Assembly (NCBI RefSeq): GCF_003367505.1
Contig: NZ_PXXX01000015.1
Location: 229,173-293,172, forward strand
Origin: Lysinibacillus capsici
GTDB lineage: Bacteria > Bacillota > Bacilli > Bacillales_A > Planococcaceae
Length of the DNA stretch: 64,000 nt
Reading direction: 5' to 3'
Shown here: positions 23,109 to 32,006 of the stretch, piece after piece
Position numbering within the stretch: the stretch's first letter is position 1
Layout: each line of letters opens with the position of its first letter
Translations under genes and position numbers: made by a program
Notes under the pieces: model-generated
Databases searched by the model: none
Seen by the model: the letters and a program-made list of their open reading frames with translations, nothing else
What the model was told of the DNA's origin: nothing

Positions 23109-24500
23109 TTATTTTACGTTCGGATAAATCATTGTTGCTGGGTCTACATATTCATCGAACTGTTCTTCTGTAAGTAAGCCACTTGCGATGGCTGCTGCCT
23201 TTAAGGTCGTGCCTTCTTTGTGGGCCTGTTTTGCGATTTTTGCTGCGTTTTCATAGCCAATATATGGGTTTAACGCTGTTACAAGCATTAATGAATTTTG
23301 TAAATGATAATCGAGTACCTCTTTGTTTGGCTCAATGCCTACTGCACAATGGTCGTTAAATGATTTCATTGTATCCGCTAATAGGCGAGTTGATTGCAAG
23401 AAGTTGTAAATGATGACTGGTTTAAAGACGTTTAATTCAAAGTTACCTTGAGAAGCGGCGAAGGCAATTGTTGCGTCATTTCCAACTACTTGTGTGACAA
23501 CCATTGTCATTGCTTCACTTTGGGTAGGGTTTACTTTACCTGGCATAATGGAAGAGCCTGGTTCGTTTTCTGGGATCGTAATTTCCCCAATACCTGAACG
23601 AGGGCCACTTGCTAGCCAGCGAACGTCATTGGCAATTTTCATTAAATCAGCCGCTAAAGCCTTTAATGCACCGTGTGCTACAACTGCTTCATCATGACTT
23701 GTTAGGGCATGGAATTTATTTGCAGCTGATGTGAATTGTTTGCCTGTTAGCTCACTAATTTCCTCAGCCACACGATCACCAAATTCAGGGTGAGCATTGA
23801 TTCCTGTACCGACTGCTGTTCCACCAATTGCAAGCTCCTTCATATAGTCAATATTTTGGATAATCATATGCTCTGATTTTGAGAGCATGGCTGCCCAACC
23901 ACTAATTTCTTGACCTAATGTGAGAGGTGTCGCGTCCTGTAAATGCGTACGACCAATTTTAATAATGTCCTTAAATTGAGCTGCTTTATCTTCCAAAGTT
24001 GCTTTTAATAAACGTAGTCTTGGTAATAAATAATCTTCCACTTTTAAAACAGCCGCAATATGCAATGCTGTTGGGAATGTATCATTTGAGCTTTGTGATT
24101 TATTGACATCATCATTTGGATGAATACGGTCCGCTTCACCTGCATCCTCTAATAGTTGATTCGCACGGTGAGCAATGACTTCATTCACATTCATATTGGA
24201 TTGTGTACCACTACCAGTTTGCCAAACCACAAGAGGAAATTGATCGTCCCATTGACCATTTAAAATTTCATCTGCAGCCTGCACGATGGCATTTGCTTTA
24301 ATATCAGAAAGTTTGCCTAGTTTATTATTCGCAATCGCCGCACTTTTCTTTAGGATTGTCATAGCTTGCACAAGCTCGATTGGCATTTGTTCTGTACCAA
24401 TTTGGAAATTTTCTTTACTGCGCTGTGTTTGCGCGCCCCAAATTTTATTAGCAGGTACTTTAATTTCACCCATAGTGTCTTTTTCAATACGATAATCCAT
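23109..24500 (-). CDS. fumC: Class II fumarate hydratase
   Basis: This 463-residue class II (iron-free) fumarase catalyses fumarate to malate in the citric acid cycle, in the cytosol as a tetramer. The superfamily signature is [13 protein letters not shown]. Other conserved sites are [19 protein letters not shown] and [11 protein letters not shown]. Length and start ([23 protein letters not shown] site) are standard for FumC. A Fur-box promoter and a terminator-like hairpin lie 50-150 bp upstream, and I see no other good promoter closer to the start, so expression may depend partly on read-through from that element. Confidence 0.96.
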   Translation of the reverse strand: MDYRIEKDTMGEIKVPANKIWGAQTQRSKENFQIGTEQMPIELVQAMTILKKSAAIANNKLGKLSDIKANAIVQAADEILNGQWDDQFPLVVWQTGSGTQSNMNVNEVIAHRANQLLEDAGEADRIHPNDDVNKSQSSNDTFPTALHIAAVLKVEDYLLPRLRLLKATLEDKAAQFKDIIKIGRTHLQDATPLTLGQEISGWAAMLSKSEHMIIQNIDYMKELAIGGTAVGTGINAHPEFGDRVAEEISELTGKQFTSAANKFHALTSHDEAVVAHGALKALAADLMKIANDVRWLASGPRSGIGEITIPENEPGSSIMPGKVNPTQSEAMTMVVTQVVGNDATIAFAASQGNFELNVFKPVIIYNFLQSTRLLADTMKSFNDHCAVGIEPNKEVLDYHLQNSLMLVTALNPYIGYENAAKIAKQAHKEGTTLKAAAIASGLLTEEQFDEYVDPATMIYPNVK

Positions 24501-24545
24501 GTCAAAACAGCTCCTTTAGTATGTAAAGTTCTCCTCATGTACAGA

Positions 24546-24651
24546 TAAAAACGGATACTCTTAGTCTGATGTAAGAATATCCGTTTGATACATGCTTATT
24601 CAAAAAAGAGGGGGATTCTGAATGAAGCAATTTGGAGAAAGAAATAATCTA
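24546..24651 (-). ncRNA. Candidate Fur-controlled small RNA (FsrA-like)
   Basis: A minus-strand transcript of about 105 nt is predicted from the promoter at 24658-24686 to the hairpin at 24550-24585. The hairpin has AACGGATA / TATCCGTT arms, inner pairing with one mismatch and an 8-nt loop, and ends in five U. The single-stranded part carries C-rich, anti-Shine-Dalgarno-like segments: CUUUCUCC and AUCCCCCUCUUUUUU. This arrangement of a Fur box, a C-rich linker and a terminator is that of the B. subtilis iron-sparing sRNA FsrA. No good ORF fits. Homology was not tested. Confidence 0.6.
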
Positions 24652-24686
24652 TTGATAATGATAATTGTTATCAATTAAAAAGTCAA
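24652..24686 (-). promoter_or_regulatory. Promoter overlapped by a Fur box
   Basis: On the minus strand TTGACT (24681-24686), 17 bp and TATCAT (24658-24663) form a promoter. A Fur-type inverted repeat (24652-24674, TTGATAA...TTATCAA with GATAATGATAAT) covers the -10 box. Iron-loaded Fur should block transcription toward fumC. Confidence 0.7.
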
Positions 24687-24778
24687 CGGTTTTGCTTGAA
24701 GAAATTTAAAGTGAATGATTCGCAATCATTACCTATTTTATTCCCGAAAATTAAGGGAATAAACCATGTTTTAGTTGA

Positions 24779-24994
24779 TTATCTCTTTTTCTTTCCAAGC
24801 TCTTTAAGAGGCTGCTTTTTAGGGATTTTTTCGAATAATATCTTCACATGAAAATTGTTGTCATCAACTTGAAGTACCTCCAACACCTTTGCCTTGCGCC
24901 CTTTAATGCGAATATCATCATCCACAGTAGGTAGCTTGACGAGCAATTGACTTAAAACGGACGTCTTGTTTTCGTAGTAATGCGTCACAAACAT
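24779..24994 (-). CDS. Small conserved-looking hypothetical protein
   Basis: The 71-residue basic protein has a beta-rich layout: LVKLPTVDDDIRIKGRKAKVLEV then NNFHVKILFEKI, ending in a Lys-rich tail (ELGKKKR). The pattern resembles small OB/SH3-like barrels, but no family is recognised. The ATG has AAGGAG at good spacing. It lies upstream of the Fur-box element on the same strand, with a short hairpin (TTATTCCC / GGGAATAA, 24737-24763) between them. It is probably real, given its codon use and start signals. Confidence 0.65.
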   Translation of the reverse strand: MFVTHYYENKTSVLSQLLVKLPTVDDDIRIKGRKAKVLEVLQVDDNNFHVKILFEKIPKKQPLKELGKKKR

Positions 24995-25066
24995 CGCGAT
25001 TCTCCTTCTGACTTTTGATTGTTACTCAATTTATGAGCGAAAGATAATAGTTAGAACTTTGGAGAT

Positions 25067-25192
25067 GGTGAGCAAAGAATGAATGAAACCGTTCGAAAAG
25101 CCGTTAGAGGTGATCATAAAGAGAGGAAACCCGCTCATCGAGTTACTGAAGGTAATCATAAAATGAGAGAGCCAAGCACAGAGGAAAACTAG
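25067..25192 (+). repeat. Tandem 42-bp degenerate repeats, upstream cluster
   Basis: Units start at GGTGAGC (25067), GGTGATC (25109) and GGTAATC (25151), exactly 42 bp apart. The two later units share ATCATAAA and GAGAG; the first two share GAAACC. Translated in one frame they give a 14-residue repeat (GDHKERKPAHRVTE, GNHKMREPSTEEN), with an ATG at 25079 and a stop at 25192. Whether this is translated is unclear; I treat it as a repeat element. Related units occur at 25943. Confidence 0.55.
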
Positions 25193-25312
25193 TAATTAGT
25201 TTCCTATAGAAGTTTATAACTTAGTGAGGGGAAAGAGGCGTAGAATCCCATACAATACTTAATAGTCATATTGTGGGTGAATGGAATAAATATATTTTAC
25301 ATTTCCGGTTGG

Positions 25313-25349
25313 TTAATTATGTTAATATCACGTTATATTAACATGATTA
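25313..25349. promoter_or_regulatory. Palindromic candidate operator
   Basis: ATGTTAATAT (25319-25328) and ATATTAACAT (25335-25344) are perfect inverted repeats with a 6-nt spacer. They extend to TAAT / ATTA with one mismatch. The site lies 37 bp before the gene at 25381, so it is a probable regulator site. Confidence 0.5.
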
Positions 25350-25380
25350 GATAGTAAAGAAAAGGAGGCGAGTAAGTAGA

Positions 25381-25938
25381 ATGACAAATAATATCATTGA
25401 ACAAGCAAAACGAGGGTTGGAGGGTTTTGCTATTGGGGGTTATCATACTAGCGGAAATTTTAGTAAGTATCGGGAGGATTACTATAAATATTTTGGAGAT
25501 CCAGATGATGAAACAAGAAGATACGCTATAGCTGCATTTACTTGTATGCTGGGTACTTGGGAAACGGGTTCTCTTCAGATATTTCAGCCCATACAAGAGT
25601 GGGAGGAAAATAAAAAATGGAGCTCCAATCCATTAGACCAGAAGCGATTTTATCGTTTTAAAGATTATCTTTATGCACTGTTAGCACATCATGAGCAGAT
25701 AGAGAAAGAATTCCCCTATATGTATGAAGATATTGTTTTATTTTTAATAAAAATAGAATTAAATCAAGGGATCAGATATGAGGAATGGTTTCCAGAGCAT
25801 AACCCGAATTTGTTTCAGCGATTAAGAGAAGAAATTTTAATACCTAAACAACATTTGGTAGATAAAAGAAGTCATCGGAAATTCTTATTAAAAGAAATAG
25901 GTATTGAACCTTTTTTCGAATCGGATCAATTTAGGTAA
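25381..25938 (+). CDS. Hypothetical protein, 185 residues
   Basis: No family is recognised. The protein is soluble, charged and mostly helical, with many aromatic residues (YREDYYKYFGDPDDETRRYAI; KKWSSNPLDQKRFYRFKDYL). Its size, lack of a signal and isolation between repeat clusters are reminiscent of small immunity-like or orphan proteins, but nothing proves this. AAAGGAGG lies about 11 nt before the ATG. A perfect palindrome sits just upstream, so it may be tightly regulated. It has no visible co-transcribed neighbour. Confidence 0.65.
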   Translation: MTNNIIEQAKRGLEGFAIGGYHTSGNFSKYREDYYKYFGDPDDETRRYAIAAFTCMLGTWETGSLQIFQPIQEWEENKKWSSNPLDQKRFYRFKDYLYALLAHHEQIEKEFPYMYEDIVLFLIKIELNQGIRYEEWFPEHNPNLFQRLREEILIPKQHLVDKRSHRKFLLKEIGIEPFFESDQFR

Positions 25939-25942
25939 TGAA

Positions 25943-26020
25943 AGTAATCCAAAAGTGGATGGAATCGCTCAGAAAGGGTTCCAAGGTAATCGAAAAGAGA
26001 GACACCCCGCTTATTAGAGA
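25943..26020 (+). repeat. Tandem 42-bp degenerate repeats, downstream cluster
   Basis: AGTAATC (25943) and GGTAATC (25985) begin units 42 bp apart, with the sequence AAAAGAGAGACACCCCGCTTAT like the upstream cluster at 25109. In one frame the second unit reads GNRKERHPAY, close to GDHKERKPAH. The remaining sequence to 26386 holds only a weak short frame from GTG 26231 (KMVGTSSAVLGYLCWAG) that I do not call. Confidence 0.5.
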
Positions 26021-26386
26021 CAATCATTCAGCAAGCCACTGCGAAATAAAATTGCAATGGAAAACACTACTGCATGTTGCAGGGAAATCATTCACTTAAT
26101 CAGTTAGAGAGGAGGTCAATGTCCACTTTTTTTATAAAAAAATCAAAAATATGACATGATACTACAGGTAGTAATTGCAACTTTCGACATGTTTTTTATT
26201 TATTTCTCGGGAAATATCTCATAGCGAGTTGTGAAAATGGTAGGGACTTCGTCAGCTGTTTTAGGCTATTTATGTTGGGCTGGCTTGGGTGGATACATAA
26301 AAAGGTAACATTTCAATCAAACAGGTGGGTGGATTACGTTTCAGCTTGAGGGATGTTCGCTATAATAAGAGTAAGGAGGAAATGAA

Positions 26387-27118
26387 ATGTATTTAAAGTC
26401 ATGTAAGGTGTTACAGGATACGATTCCCAATAAACAGGAGTATCCTTTTAATATTCCAAGCTTGCAGGATTTGCATGAGCTGGAGTTCCCAACGAATGTG
26501 ACGTTCTTTGTTGGGGAAAATGGTTCGGGGAAATCAACATTACTGGAGGCGATTGCTGATCGCTGCGATTTCAATACGGCTGGTGGCGGTCGTCAAAATT
26601 TATATGAAGTACATAAGGCGGAATCTTCATTGGGGGAATATATCCGTTTGTCGTGGCTGCCGAAAATATCGAATGGGTTTTTTCTTCGATCAGAAACATT
26701 TTATCAATTTGCCAGTCATATTGATTTGTTAGAGCGCCATCCAAACAAATATGCTGCTTTTGGTGGGAAATCACTACACCATCAATCTCATGGTGAATCC
26801 TTTCTTGCGTTATTTATGAATCGTTTTAAGGGTAAAGCCATTTATTTATTGGATGAGCCTGAGGCGGCATTGTCACCAACGAGGCAGCTGAGCTTGCTGA
26901 AAATAATGAAGGACCTTGAGCATGAGGCACAATTTATTATTGCTACACACTCACCCATTTTGCTTGGCTATCCGAATGCAACGATTTATAGTTTTGATCA
27001 AGGAGAAATTGAATCCATTCGCTATGAGGATACCATTCACTACATCGTGACCAAACGTTTTTTGGATGCACCACAGTCGATATTAAGAGAGTTATTTGAT
27101 GAGGAGAGGGAATCATGA
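26387..27118 (+). CDS. AAA-family ATPase (ABC/SMC-like ATP-binding protein)
   Basis: The 243-residue soluble ATPase has Walker A GENGSGKST (about residue 44), the signature-like SHGES, Walker B IYLLDEPEAALS and the switch histidine in ATHSP. The order and lack of membrane segments place it with the AAA_21/ABC-like ATPases related to RecF and DUF2813 proteins rather than with transporters. The biological partner is unknown. AAGGAGG precedes the ATG. It overlaps the following acetyltransferase by 4 nt (ATGA), so the two are translationally coupled. Confidence 0.85.
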   Translation: MYLKSCKVLQDTIPNKQEYPFNIPSLQDLHELEFPTNVTFFVGENGSGKSTLLEAIADRCDFNTAGGGRQNLYEVHKAESSLGEYIRLSWLPKISNGFFLRSETFYQFASHIDLLERHPNKYAAFGGKSLHHQSHGESFLALFMNRFKGKAIYLLDEPEAALSPTRQLSLLKIMKDLEHEAQFIIATHSPILLGYPNATIYSFDQGEIESIRYEDTIHYIVTKRFLDAPQSILRELFDEERES

Positions 27119-28338
27119 ATCAACGAAAAGGCTTAATCATGCGAGAAATTCGATTGGATGAAATGGCACAGTCCATTGATTTACTGAATTATGTCTTTCA
27201 AATGTCAATGTCCATTCACAAGGATCGTCGCTTTGTGAATGCTAAGAGTAGGCAATTTAATGAAGGGCATGCTATCGGGTGGTTTGATGGTTCACAGCTT
27301 GTATCGCAAATTTTAAGTTTGCCTTTTGAGGTGAATGTGCATGGCAAGATTTATGAAATGGGTGGCATCACAGCAGTTGGGACATACCCTGAATATTCAG
27401 GGCATGGCTTAATGGAGAGCTTGATAATTGAAAGTCTGCAAAGTATGCGAAATGAAGGACAGTATATATCCTATTTATTTCCATATTCTATTCCTTATTA
27501 CCGCAAAAAGGGATGGGAAATTATGAGTGATATTGTGGAATTTCAAGTGAAGGATACACAGCTTCCTCATTATGCTGGGCTTAATGGGAAAATTCGCCGT
27601 GTTGATCCCAAGCATGAGGATGTGGTGGCTATCTACGCACGCTATGCGCAGAAAACGCATGGGGTAATGGTGCGCAATAGTATTGCCTGGAACGAGAAAT
27701 TTCAGGAGGATTTCTGGGAGGAGAAATTTATAGATAGTGATGTGAACCTTCAGGCGGCGGTCTACTATGATGAAGAAGATGTGGCACAGGGCTACATGTT
27801 CTATCGTATTATGGAGGAAAATTATTACATTGATGAAATCGTCTATTTGCAGGAAGAGGCTCGTAAAGGTTTATGGAATTTCGTCTCGGCTCACAGCTCA
27901 ATGGTCTACAATGTCTACGGGAAAACAACTGGTAATGAAGCGGTAGCCTTTCTATTAGAGGACAGTGAGATCATTCAAAAGGTATCGCCTTATTTCATGG
28001 CAAGAATCGTCGATGTCAAAGAATTTTTACTGCGCTATCCATTTATTGGTCAGAATTTCGAGCTTCAGCTAGCTGTCAGTGATCGCACTGTGGCGTGGAA
28101 TAATGGCACCTACATCATCAAAATGAAAGATGGAAACCTTTCTGTGCAGAAGGTAAGTGAGACGTTGGACATGAATGCTGTGCATTTAACAGTGCAAACA
28201 CTGGCTACTATGCTGTTAGGCTACAAACGTCCAACCTATTTAGAAAGAATTGAACGATTACAGGGACGTACAGAGGAAATTGCATTGCTCGAGGCGGTTT
28301 TACCAGTAGGTATCCCAACATTTATTGATTATTTTTAA
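27115..28338 (+). CDS. Eis-like GNAT acetyltransferase with SCP2-type C-terminus
   Basis: The 407-residue protein has the Eis family architecture: an N-terminal GNAT domain with MGGITAVGTYPEYSGHGLMESLI as the acetyl-CoA motif and PYSIPYYRKKGWE, a second GNAT-like domain (about 150-290), and a C-terminal sterol-carrier-like domain (about 300-407) ending in FIDYF. The free C-terminal carboxylate is catalytic in Eis enzymes, which acetylate multiple amines on aminoglycosides and other substrates. Its ATG overlaps the ATPase stop. The pairing with an ATPase is unexplained. Confidence 0.88.
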   Translation: MNQRKGLIMREIRLDEMAQSIDLLNYVFQMSMSIHKDRRFVNAKSRQFNEGHAIGWFDGSQLVSQILSLPFEVNVHGKIYEMGGITAVGTYPEYSGHGLMESLIIESLQSMRNEGQYISYLFPYSIPYYRKKGWEIMSDIVEFQVKDTQLPHYAGLNGKIRRVDPKHEDVVAIYARYAQKTHGVMVRNSIAWNEKFQEDFWEEKFIDSDVNLQAAVYYDEEDVAQGYMFYRIMEENYYIDEIVYLQEEARKGLWNFVSAHSSMVYNVYGKTTGNEAVAFLLEDSEIIQKVSPYFMARIVDVKEFLLRYPFIGQNFELQLAVSDRTVAWNNGTYIIKMKDGNLSVQKVSETLDMNAVHLTVQTLATMLLGYKRPTYLERIERLQGRTEEIALLEAVLPVGIPTFIDYF

Positions 28339-28368
28339 GTGGTATGGTAAGAGCCATAACGTTGAAGG

Positions 28369-29751
28369 TTATGGCTGCCACGCCTCTTTTAACAGCTCGA
28401 TGCCCAGCTTGATTTCTTCCAACGCTAATTTACTAAAGCCTAATTGCAGCATTGGTTCCTCATTTTTTTGATGGATAAAAAAGGGGCTTGTCGGATAAAC
28501 CTTCACACCGTAAGTCGCCGCCTGTTGGATCAGCTGCTGCTCAGAAAGTGGAGACTTTATCTTCACTAATACATAGAGTCCTGATTGCTCGCCTAACACG
28601 GTTATTTGCTGACCGAAATGTCGTTGTAGCTCCTGTACAAGGTGCTGCATTTTTTGTTTATAGGTCAAACGCATTCGTTTAATATGGCGTGACCATTCTC
28701 CCTGCGCCATAAATTGGGCCATTGTGCGTTGATGGAGGGACGAAGCATTTTGTTCAAATTGAGCAAAACGCTCTTTATAGGGCTGAACAAGTGCATTTGG
28801 TAGCACCATATAGCTTAAACGCACACCTGGTAAAAACGATTTAGAGAAGGTGCCGAGATAGATTACCCTTGATGAGTCGATGGAAGCAAGGGCAGGAAAT
28901 GGCTGTTGCGTATAGCGAAACTCTCCATCATAATCATCCTCTAGAATATAACCATCGACTTGTTGAGCCCATTGTATTAAGGTCTGTCGCTGCTGAATAG
29001 ACATGGACACACCGTATGGGAAATGATGTGACGGGGTGACATACATTAAGCGTGATTGACAGTTTTGGAGTATGTCAAGTTGAGCTCCTGTTTCCATTAC
29101 AGGTAGTGGCTCTATTTCGAAGTGATGTAACTGGAAGGCTTCCCGTGCACCATCATAGCCAGGGTCTTCCAAAAGAATGCTTGGGAAAGATTCTTTTAGT
29201 AAAAAGCCAAGATACAAGAGCATTTGCTGTGTGCTACTACCAATAACGATATTGTCACTCGTTGTATAAACCCCTCTTGCTTGCAATAAATACGGCACAA
29301 GCTGCTCCTTTAGCACTGATTCTCCAAACAGTTCTCCATATTCGTAACAGGTTGATTCCTGTAATACTTGATTGGCAATTTGGCGCCATGTTTTCATAGG
29401 AAAATGTTGCTGATCGACAGCCCCAGCGCGAAAATCTACAAGATAGGATGCAGCCTTCTTTTTTGGCTGTGTCATAGGGGACTGTTCCTGCTCCTTTAGA
29501 AAAACCTGCTCTAGCGCATTGACGAAATAGCCTTTTCGTCCCTCCCCACGTATGTATCCTTCTGCCACAAGCTGTTCATAAGCGGTTAATGTAGTATTAC
29601 GACTGACCTGTAAAGTTTCTGCAAGTTTTCGTATGGAGGGCAAGGAATCATCTGTTTGAAGTGTACCTTGCGTAATAAGTACTTTAATTTGCTGGTACAC
29701 TTGCTTATACTTTGCCTCTTTTTCTGTTAATAGAAAGATTAAATCGTCCAT
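28369..29751 (-). CDS. MocR/PdxR-type regulator (GntR HTH fused to aminotransferase domain)
   Basis: This 460-residue protein has an N-terminal GntR winged helix (residues about 8-75; LPSIRKLAETLQVSRNT and YEQLVAEGYI) joined by a linker to a fold-type I aminotransferase-like domain (about 105-460). The PLP lysine is visible in YLGTFSKSFLPG and an Asp-rich LEDDYDGEF motif binds the cofactor. MocR proteins sense PLP or PLP-amino-acid adducts. The ATG at 29751 has AAGGTGG upstream. It is divergent from a GNAT gene at 29862, which is its probable target. Confidence 0.93.
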   Translation of the reverse strand: MDDLIFLLTEKEAKYKQVYQQIKVLITQGTLQTDDSLPSIRKLAETLQVSRNTTLTAYEQLVAEGYIRGEGRKGYFVNALEQVFLKEQEQSPMTQPKKKAASYLVDFRAGAVDQQHFPMKTWRQIANQVLQESTCYEYGELFGESVLKEQLVPYLLQARGVYTTSDNIVIGSSTQQMLLYLGFLLKESFPSILLEDPGYDGAREAFQLHHFEIEPLPVMETGAQLDILQNCQSRLMYVTPSHHFPYGVSMSIQQRQTLIQWAQQVDGYILEDDYDGEFRYTQQPFPALASIDSSRVIYLGTFSKSFLPGVRLSYMVLPNALVQPYKERFAQFEQNASSLHQRTMAQFMAQGEWSRHIKRMRLTYKQKMQHLVQELQRHFGQQITVLGEQSGLYVLVKIKSPLSEQQLIQQAATYGVKVYPTSPFFIHQKNEEPMLQLGFSKLALEEIKLGIELLKEAWQP

Positions 29752-29774
29752 AAGGCACCACCTTGACATGTTAA

Positions 29775-29812
29775 AATGTTTGGAACTGTTTCTTTTGAAA
29801 TGTCAGATTATT
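29775..29812. promoter_or_regulatory. MocR-GNAT divergent regulatory region
   Basis: The 110-bp gap holds AT-rich sequence with inverted TGACAT and ATGTCA half-sites about 30 bp apart. They are plausible MocR contact points controlling both genes, but the assignment is weak. Confidence 0.3.
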
Positions 29813-29861
29813 TACTACCATCATACTAGAAGGACAATCAAAAAGAAATGGAGATTAAAAT

Positions 29862-30302
29862 ATGAAAATTTGTATGGTGACACAGCAAACGATGGGAGAC
29901 GTAGTCCCATTATTTAATGCCTATCGTGAATTTTATGGACAATCATCTGATTTACAGCAAGCTGAGCAGTTTATACAGGAGCGAGTAATGGGAGCAGAGT
30001 CTATTATTTTCCTGGCATATTTGGAGGAGGAGCCAGTTGGATTTGCACAATTGTTTCCAGTCTTTTCATCCGTCGCTATGAAACGAGCGTTTCTCTTAAA
30101 TGATTTATTTGTGGCGAAACAAGCCAGAAAACAAGGTGTAGCACAGGCGTTGATGGAGCAATGCTTTATCTATTGTCAGCAGGAAGATGCGCGTTACATG
30201 ATGCTAGAAACTGCCAGAGATAATGTCCAAGCACAGAAGCTCTATGAAAAAATGGGCATGACGATTGATGAAACTGTTTATTATTACAGTATTTATTGGT
30301 AA
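29862..30302 (+). CDS. GNAT-family N-acetyltransferase
   Basis: This 146-residue single-domain GNAT has motif A seen as LNDLFVAKQARKQGVAQALMEQCF, followed by ETARDNVQAQKLYEKMGM. It is the kind of acetyltransferase often found divergent from a MocR regulator, which suggests that it modifies an amine whose level the regulator senses. GGAG lies 9 nt before the ATG. A strong hairpin follows the gene. The substrate is unknown. Confidence 0.87.
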   Translation: MKICMVTQQTMGDVVPLFNAYREFYGQSSDLQQAEQFIQERVMGAESIIFLAYLEEEPVGFAQLFPVFSSVAMKRAFLLNDLFVAKQARKQGVAQALMEQCFIYCQQEDARYMMLETARDNVQAQKLYEKMGMTIDETVYYYSIYW

Positions 30303-30365
30303 TTTTTTTCGATGTGATGGATGTTGGTGGAGAGCCTGCTCAATACCACTATAAATCTAAGTTTC

Positions 30366-30402
30366 AGCCCCCACCATTGATTTTTACTATGGTGGGGGCT
30401 TT
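30366..30402 (+). terminator. Strong hairpin between convergent genes
   Basis: AGCCCCCACCAT and ATGGTGGGGGCT form a perfect 12-bp stem between the GNAT and the minus-strand methyltransferase. The T run is short (TTTG). It probably serves both genes. Confidence 0.7.
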
Positions 30403-30406
30403 GTGG

Positions 30407-31099
30407 TTAGGCGTGGCTCATCCATCCTGCGAAGAGACCTGAGGAGAAAAAGCGGGTAATATTTTGAAAGCCCGCTTCACTTAATAGCTGTTGGATTTCT
30501 TGATCGGAGAGGAAGGAAATATTCATGATGCCCTTGCCCATGCTATCTACCTTTTCTTTTGTATAGCCGGCATCTAAAAAGTAGCTTTGCCATATTTTGA
30601 TGCGATCTTGTAGCTCGTCACTTTCTCGTTCTCCGTAGGCACAAGCGAGGACAAAGGGCTTTCCAGGTTTTAATTGCTTGTGAATATTTTGCAGTAGATG
30701 GAGTTTCTCCTGTCGATCTTCAATAAAATGAAGAACGAGGATACAGCTTGCCGCATCGAATTTCGGTGTTGATTGGGGTAAGCGCTCAATTGTTCCTTGT
30801 AGTAGCTGAACGCGACTTTCAATATCCAGTTGCACGGCTTTATGTTGTGCAATTTGGAGCATTTCCTCAGATGGATCAACCCCAGTGAACATCCATTTAG
30901 GGTTTGTTGGTCCCCATGCAGAAAGCTCGTTGCCCCCACCAGCTCCTACAACAAGCAGGGATGCTTCTTGTTCTCCTAAATGCATGCGGAAATAGGCATG
31001 TGTCACGGCAAATAATGTGTCATAGGCAGGCACTGAAATTCTTGTGCTGTGCTCATATGTTTGTGCCTTTTCTAATAAATGTGTAGGTAATGTACGCAT
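30407..31099 (-). CDS. Class I SAM-dependent methyltransferase
   Basis: The 230-residue methyltransferase has motif I LLVVGAGGGNELSAWG, the acidic end of strand 2 (TGVDPSEEML), motif IV region FDAASCILVLHFIED and LKPGKPFVLAC. The fold is complete in this length. Substrate cannot be inferred; the length and HFIED signature resemble YtxC/UbiE-like small-molecule methylases. The chosen ATG (31099) follows TGGAGG at 8 nt; a longer frame upstream to 31225 lacks a site and would add an unlikely hydrophobic leader. Confidence 0.85.
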   Translation of the reverse strand: MRTLPTHLLEKAQTYEHSTRISVPAYDTLFAVTHAYFRMHLGEQEASLLVVGAGGGNELSAWGPTNPKWMFTGVDPSEEMLQIAQHKAVQLDIESRVQLLQGTIERLPQSTPKFDAASCILVLHFIEDRQEKLHLLQNIHKQLKPGKPFVLACAYGERESDELQDRIKIWQSYFLDAGYTKEKVDSMGKGIMNISFLSDQEIQQLLSEAGFQNITRFFSSGLFAGWMSHA

Positions 31100-31331
31100 T
31101 GTGATAGCCTCCAGTGTTTTATCATATCTATTACAGACCTTTAATATCTGTAATAGAGTATAAATGAAAATAACTGAAAAGACAAAGGAGAAGCCCTTTG
31201 ACATCGTTTTTTTATTGTAAAACATTTAATAATTAACAATAAAGATAAAAAAATTAATGTTTATCGTTAAATAACTATTGAAAAAAATGGCACTTTCTTC
31301 TATGCTTGTAGTAAACAGGAGGGGAAATAAG

Positions 31332-31934
31332 ATGATGAATAGTTTAATCAGTGCCATTTTGCAAGTGATGTTATTTTCAGTGATTCCGTTTATTTGGTGG
31401 CTTTGTACAGCGAGAAAAAAACAGCCCTTTTTAACGTGGATAGGATTGCAAAAGCCTATTATTGTGCACAAGGGAAGGTATGCTATGTACATTGTACTTT
31501 CTACTTTCACGATGTTAATACCGAGCTTTGCGCTAGTCTTTTTCTATATTGATCGCTCCTTGCTAGCGGCGAATCAATTCGCGGGACTTGGAGCTGCTGC
31601 CGTCATTCCAGCACTTTTCTACGCTATTATTCAAACAGGTTTATCAGAGGAGCTATTATTTCGCGGCTTTTTATTAAAGAGATTGATGAAGATTTTTGAT
31701 TTTCAAGTAGCAAATCTCTTGCAAAGTATTGTTTTTGGCTGTGTTCATGGGGCCATGCTATGGTCGGTGCTTCCGCTTCATGTAATCTTATTAGTTGTGC
31801 TTACTACAGCGCTTGCTGGCTATGTGATGGGCTGGGTGAACGAACGAATTGCTGGAGGTTCCATTGTCACTAGCTGGAGTATCCATAGTATTGTAAATTT
31901 CATAGCGGCGTGCTTGTATATGTTTAAATTTTGA
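31332..31934 (+). CDS. CPBP-family intramembrane metalloprotease (CAAX-like)
   Basis: This 200-residue membrane protein has about six helices. The ABI/CPBP motifs are present: EELLFRGFLLKRL (motif 1, catalytic Glu pair and Arg), FGCVHGAML (motif 2 with His) and SIVTSWSIHSIVNF (motif 4 with His and Asn). In Firmicutes such proteins act in prenyl-like processing or in self-protection linked to peptide systems, but no peptide locus is seen here. AGGAGGGG lies 7 nt before the ATG at 31332. It is monocistronic or leads the next small genes. Confidence 0.9.
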   Translation: MMNSLISAILQVMLFSVIPFIWWLCTARKKQPFLTWIGLQKPIIVHKGRYAMYIVLSTFTMLIPSFALVFFYIDRSLLAANQFAGLGAAAVIPALFYAIIQTGLSEELLFRGFLLKRLMKIFDFQVANLLQSIVFGCVHGAMLWSVLPLHVILLVVLTTALAGYVMGWVNERIAGGSIVTSWSIHSIVNFIAACLYMFKF

Positions 31935-32006
31935 CTTATTTGCATTTCTTTGCTGTCACTTGCATAATAGGGCAGAGAAGATTTTTTCGTGAAGGGACGT
32001 GCAAGC

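Noticed and set aside
25079..25192. A 37-codon frame made of 14-residue repeats
   Set aside because: The sequence is better explained as a 42-bp repeat element; related units at 25943 do not form an ORF.
26231..26308. A short GTG frame with a hydrophobic stretch before the AAA ATPase gene
   Set aside because: No convincing ribosome site and only 25 codons; possibly a gene remnant but not supportable.
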